Assembly (NCBI GenBank): GCA_023139225.1
Contig: JAGLNZ010000605.1
Location: forward strand, 1-9,390
Source of the DNA: Desulfobacula sp.
GTDB taxonomy: Bacteria; Desulfobacterota; Desulfobacteria; Desulfobacterales; Desulfobacteraceae
Direction of reading: 5' to 3'
DNA length: 9,390 nucleotides
Of this stretch, positions 6,245 through 9,390 are shown in pieces. The first letter of the stretch is position 1, and each line of letters begins with the position of its first letter. Both the position numbers and the translations under genes were made by a program. The notes beneath the pieces were generated by a model, which ran no database searches, had not been told where the DNA came from, and saw only the letters and a list, made by a program, of their open reading frames with translations.

Positions 6245-8485
6245 TTAAGAAATCTGCTGGTCTGTAGCACCGATAAAATCAAAGCTCAACTTTGCCTGTA
6301 GAGATTTTATTTTTTTTAATATTTCTTTAAGCATTCTTTTTTCAATGGATGAGAGCTGTTTGGGATTAATAAAATTATGTGCCTTAATATTTTCACCGAG
6401 TATGGCCTGGATTTGCCCCATGAACCGTATCTGCATGATAAAGCTATAGGCCTGCTCCAATTCGTTATATTCCTGGCGGGATAACACTTTTTTTACATAG
6501 AGTTGATACAGCCTGTCCTGGGTAGAGGTTTCTTTGATTTCGTGTTTTAAAGAATAAATTCTTGCAAAGTCCACAATGGGTGTATTGGCCATTTTGATAT
6601 CAATGCAACGTTTGTGCGGGCCTTTTGAATTTACCCGAAAATTGCCGAACAGCCCAATGGGCGGTTTAAAATAGACGGCATTTTCCGCCATATTTCTAAA
6701 GAAACCGGTCCAGTTAGATAAGCTGTTAGATAAATGGGCACTGAGGTCATCGGTGAGCTGCCGGTCACCATACGCAAAACGAAAATCAAAAAAAATGGAG
6801 GTGTGAAGCAGGTCTTCAGGGGATGCTGCATGTATCCATGAAGAAAAATATTCTTTCCATATTGAAAGGGGCTGGCACCATTTGGGGTTTTTCGCCATAA
6901 TGCCTCCCTGGCAAAAATCAAATCCTGACTGATCAAGCCAGGCGCAGACTTTTTCTCCAACCTGCAGAAAGTAGGCCTGGAGATTTTCATTTGTCTGCCC
7001 TGCACCCGGATTTTTGAAAATGATGGCATTGTCCTGATCTGTTTTAAGGGTCTGCTCTTTTCTTCCTTCGCTGCCCAGTGTGACAAATGCAAAAGGCACC
7101 GGGGGGGTGCCGAGTTCGGCTGTTGCAAATGTCAGTAATTTGTTTAAAATTGCATCTGAAAGTGCAGTGATCAGCCATGTTACAGTTCTGATTTTTGTTC
7201 CGCCGGTAAGCATGCTGTGGATCAGTCTTGGCAGCTGGCTGTGTTTGCCGATGATTTCTTCAACCCTTGATGCCTGGTTTATTTCCCGAATAAGTGAGGT
7301 ATATGAAAGCTCCGTCAATAATCGCTTATCCAGTTCCAGTGCCTGATCGGACTGATTAAAAAGTTCGATATCCTTTATTTGACTCCGGCTTTCGGGCAGA
7401 ATTGAAACCGGTTCAAAGGATGCTGAAGGTAAAGAGTCGTCACTGGGAATAAAAAATCTTAAATAGGGCATATCATCAAACTCATCGTGTCTGGAATATG
7501 TCCAGAGGGCACTTTGGTGCTGGTTAAGTATATCCTTTAAGCAGATATTCGGGACCTGGTTTTGGGTATCAATATTCCACGATTCCCATTGTTTAATTAA
7601 TTTCGGGTTTACGGGCTTTCCCTTCCAGCAAATATCAATCAATGCGACTTTATTTTTTTTACAAAGAAAAGAATAAAATTCAGTTTGTCCGGTTTCAATT
7701 TTCAGCTGGTTCAATACAAAAAGAACAGCACTGATAAGTGAGTAAGGATCTGCTTTGATTAAAATCTGTTCAACATCAGCACTCCTTTTTATGTGGCAGA
7801 TGATGCCAAGCTTGTCCCGGGACCGTCTGGATACGGTTTGCATCAGATCCATGATGAATAAATGTTTCAGGGACTTTTTAACATTGATCAGGTTTGTGTA
7901 TTCATCTGATACATTATTGAGGATATCACTGAGGATAATGGATTCTTCATGGATGATGTCTATAAACTGGCGTTGCCGGTTTTCATCCATATGGGGAAAT
8001 TCTTTCATCGCTTCAATGGCTGCCCTGATACTGGCCATGGGAGATCGGGCATTTTTTGATAATGTTTTTAAAAGGGACTCCACCCTTTTTTCCGCCCGGC
8101 TTTGCTGGGTGATATCATTAAGGATCAGCACAAACCCGGAAAAAAGGCCGGTTTGACTTAAGACCGGCACAACCTGGGCTTGTAATATCAGGTTGTGCTT
8201 TTCCAAAATAAAGGTTGAGACCATGTTGGCGGCATGCTGCTTTAATTGTTCATTGATTTCGTCAAGGGCATGTTCAATAAGGTTTTTGTCAATGAATGAA
8301 GTAATGGGTTTGCCTGTAACAGGCCGGGATGGTTTGCTTTTCCCGGATAGCAGATAAGTTTCAGACTGGCTGTCATATAAAAGGATGGAACCGCCGGCAT
8401 CGCAAATAATAATGGCTTCCGGCAGTTTTGAAATAAACGAGGCCAGAACCTGTTTCTCTTCGATAATGTCATTCTTTGGGTGCAT
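6245..8485 (-). CDS. PAS / pseudo-histidine kinase / DUF294 nucleotidyltransferase fusion
   Basis: A 746-residue protein without clear membrane helices. Residues about 8-125 are a PAS domain (LPEAIIICDAGGSILLYD..GFVLILNDIT). Residues 132-375 follow a HisKA/HATPase layout, but the H-box reads S143-K-N-A-R-S-P-M, so Lys144 replaces the phosphorylated His, and no N-box or glycine boxes are seen; it is a pseudokinase. From about 397 comes DUF294 (PF03445), a GlnD-type nucleotidyltransferase with G471-S472-EGRKEQT and T-D483-Q-D485-N. The catalytic Gly-Ser and both Asp are kept. DUF294_C (PF10335) follows to the end. DUF294 proteins, often with CBS domains, are frequent neighbours of SLC5 symporters, so it probably belongs with the convergent sensor cluster. 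A nucleotidylyl transfer onto a protein is plausible; the target is unknown. ATG 8483-8485 lacks a good SD (AAGGG is 15 nt away), so the start is less sure. Confidence 0.88.
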   Translation of the reverse strand: MHPKNDIIEEKQVLASFISKLPEAIIICDAGGSILLYDSQSETYLLSGKSKPSRPVTGKPITSFIDKNLIEHALDEINEQLKQHAANMVSTFILEKHNLILQAQVVPVLSQTGLFSGFVLILNDITQQSRAEKRVESLLKTLSKNARSPMASIRAAIEAMKEFPHMDENRQRQFIDIIHEESIILSDILNNVSDEYTNLINVKKSLKHLFIMDLMQTVSRRSRDKLGIICHIKRSADVEQILIKADPYSLISAVLFVLNQLKIETGQTEFYSFLCKKNKVALIDICWKGKPVNPKLIKQWESWNIDTQNQVPNICLKDILNQHQSALWTYSRHDEFDDMPYLRFFIPSDDSLPSASFEPVSILPESRSQIKDIELFNQSDQALELDKRLLTELSYTSLIREINQASRVEEIIGKHSQLPRLIHSMLTGGTKIRTVTWLITALSDAILNKLLTFATAELGTPPVPFAFVTLGSEGRKEQTLKTDQDNAIIFKNPGAGQTNENLQAYFLQVGEKVCAWLDQSGFDFCQGGIMAKNPKWCQPLSIWKEYFSSWIHAASPEDLLHTSIFFDFRFAYGDRQLTDDLSAHLSNSLSNWTGFFRNMAENAVYFKPPIGLFGNFRVNSKGPHKRCIDIKMANTPIVDFARIYSLKHEIKETSTQDRLYQLYVKKVLSRQEYNELEQAYSFIMQIRFMGQIQAILGENIKAHNFINPKQLSSIEKRMLKEILKKIKSLQAKLSFDFIGATDQQIS
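6273..6317 (+). terminator. possible intrinsic terminator for the response regulator transcript
   Basis: ATAAAATC (6273-6280) pairs with GATTTTAT (6303-6310), with an inner AAAG/CTTT stem, followed by a run of T to 6317. The stem is A/T-rich and lies inside the 3' end of the convergent DUF294 gene, so chance is possible. The 9-bp gap between the two genes leaves no other room for a terminator. Confidence 0.35.
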
Positions 8486-8537
8486 GATTTTAAATACTAT
8501 CCCTTGGAAATTGCTTATTAAAGATAGTTCTGTTTCT

Positions 8538-8565
8538 ATTGTATTAAAATTAGAGTATATGTCAA
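8538..8565 (-). promoter_or_regulatory. sigma70-type promoter of the DUF294 fusion gene
   Basis: On the minus strand, TTGACA (8560-8565) and TACAAT (8538-8543) are separated by 16 bp. They match consensus at 6/6 and 5/6. The start of transcription would be near 8531, giving a leader of about 45 nt to ATG 8485. Confidence 0.7.
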
Positions 8566-8696
8566 GTCTTTGAAAAGATTGAAAAAAAATGAAAAATCAA
8601 AAACTGAGCCTGAAAAATAATTTAAACAAAAGGGCATTTTTTTTCCATTAAAAGTGCAACAATGAAATGCTATTATTCTTCCAGTCACTTGAAGTT

Positions 8697-8718
8697 GCCT
8701 TGGATTGCCAGGCTTTTT
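8697..8718 (+). terminator. orphan terminator-like hairpin
   Basis: GCC, bulged T, TGG, loop ATTG, CCAGGC, then TTTTT. The stem is six pairs with four G/C, and the T-run makes it point to the + strand. No + strand gene ends nearby: the upstream gene is divergent. It may end a short RNA made from the 8566-8696 stretch or belong to the leader region; neither can be shown here. Confidence 0.4.
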
Positions 8719-8732
8719 GTTAGAAACCCTGC

Positions 8733-8761
8733 TTGACGTCAACAGGATATTCGAATACAAA
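8733..8761 (+). promoter_or_regulatory. promoter of the DUF1847 gene with palindromic -35
   Basis: TTGACG (8733-8738), 17 bp, TACAAA (8756-8761), about 37 bp before ATG 8798. The -35 box is part of the perfect 10-bp palindrome TTGACGTCAA (8733-8742), which could be an operator half-overlapping the polymerase site. Confidence 0.6.
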
Positions 8762-8797
8762 TTAAACCGGTATGATAACTTAAATCCGGAGAAAAAG

Positions 8798-9390
8798 ATG
8801 AATGATAAAAAAAAGAGGATTTCTCCTTCCTGTGCATCCTGTGCAGTGGAGATTTCCCAAAGAATCTGTTTTTCAGATAAAGGCAAAGGCCATAAGGGGT
8901 GTCCCACATTGACACGAAAAGATGTTTTAGCAGAGGCCAATAAAGAGTATGAAGCTAAAGAAATCAATAACTTTGCTTATAAGGCGTCTTTGCAGGAAGC
9001 AGAATGCTATGCCAACCGGGATCAGCAGCCCTATATTATGCAGCCGACCAAAACACGGATCGTTGAAACCTGTGAATTTGCAGAGAAAATGGGGTATAAA
9101 CGCATCGGCCTCGCCTTTTGCCTTGGATTGACAATGGAAGCAAAAATTGTTGAAGAAATTCTTACAGGATATGGGTTTGAAGTGGTCTCCATGTGCTGTA
9201 AAGCCGGCAACAGCTCAAAAGATATCGTTGGTATTTCAGATGATGAAAAGATATACAAAGGCACGGATGAGGCGATGTGCAACCCCATATTCCAGGCAAA
9301 GGCCCTGACCCATGAACAGGTTGATTTTAATATCCTGCTGGGATTGTGTGTGGGACATGATTCCTTGTTTTTAAAATTTACGGATATTCC
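8798..9390 (+). CDS. DUF1847 cysteine-rich putative metal-binding protein (3' end outside window)
   Basis: 197 full codons are visible from ATG 8798, with GGAG (8788-8791) 6 nt upstream; no stop occurs before the window ends. The N terminus has C12-ASC15, C24 and C35-P, a probable metal-binding cluster. It continues with RIGLAFCLGL (C108), FEVVSMCCK (C133-C134), EAMCNPIFQA (C161) and GLCVGHDSLF (C184, H187). This series of motifs is that of DUF1847 (PF08901), found mainly in anaerobes and annotated as metal-binding with no established function. No signal peptide is seen, so it is cytosolic. It is divergent from the DUF294 gene, with its own promoter. Family call is confident; role unknown. 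Confidence 0.85.
   Translation, partial: MNDKKKRISPSCASCAVEISQRICFSDKGKGHKGCPTLTRKDVLAEANKEYEAKEINNFAYKASLQEAECYANRDQQPYIMQPTKTRIVETCEFAEKMGYKRIGLAFCLGLTMEAKIVEEILTGYGFEVVSMCCKAGNSSKDIVGISDDEKIYKGTDEAMCNPIFQAKALTHEQVDFNILLGLCVGHDSLFLKFTDI

Noticed and set aside
8664..8738. 24-codon + strand frame starting MKCYYSS in the intergenic gap
   Set aside because: No SD, no homology recognised, and it spans the terminator-like hairpin.
8536..8967. 143-codon minus-strand frame
   Set aside because: It runs antisense over the start of the DUF1847 gene and across its promoter, with no recognisable domain.

Overview
The window looks like chromosome from a sulfate-reducing deltaproteobacterium of the Desulfobacteraceae type (Desulfobacterota). 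This is inferred from the moderate-to-low GC with A/T-rich gaps, the abundance of two-component proteins, the PAS-LuxR protein beginning MAQKPTYKEL with an RKQAEE coiled coil, and an apparent selenoprotein. No rRNA, tRNA, IS element or CRISPR array was seen.

Region 1-1141 (+ strand): the 3' part of a SAM-dependent methyltransferase gene (Methyltransf_32-like, ACGHG and PCCHN motifs) overlaps a DsbA/FrnE-family thioredoxin-fold oxidoreductase. The second gene starts at GTG 518 behind a strong Shine-Dalgarno. Its active-site motif reads V-(TGA)-PWC, so the in-frame TGA at 560-562 sits exactly where the family has the first catalytic Cys. The frame is otherwise open to 1141 and a SECIS-like hairpin lies at 570-599. 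This is the most interesting item in the window: a probable selenocysteine oxidoreductase that ordinary gene calling would split and lose.

Region 1180-2370 (- strand): a stand-alone receiver-domain protein, and upstream of it a PAS-LuxR regulator with a frame break and a missing first half of its PAS domain. The gene start (ATG 2370, strong SD) and the C-terminal half are both recognisable, so it is best read as a deletion-damaged gene. An A/T-rich divergent gap of about 320 bp follows, with inverted repeats.

Region 2695-6235 (+ strand): a signalling cluster. It holds a two-helix small membrane protein, a 940-aa CbrA-like protein (SLC5 sodium/solute symporter, STAC domain, HisKA and HATPase_c), and a CheY-like single-domain response regulator.

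Region 6245-8485 (- strand, convergent): a 746-aa protein with PAS, a degenerate histidine-kinase core and a DUF294 GlnD-like nucleotidyltransferase. The kinase His is replaced by Lys144. Together with the SLC5 kinase and receiver this suggests a nutrient- or transport-linked signalling module whose terminal output is not in the window. A good sigma70-type promoter precedes the gene.

Region 8486-9390: a divergent intergenic region with promoters in both directions, a 10-bp palindrome on one -35 box and an orphan terminator-like hairpin. It is followed by the 5' part of a DUF1847 cysteine-rich putative metal-binding protein (+ strand) that runs off the window.
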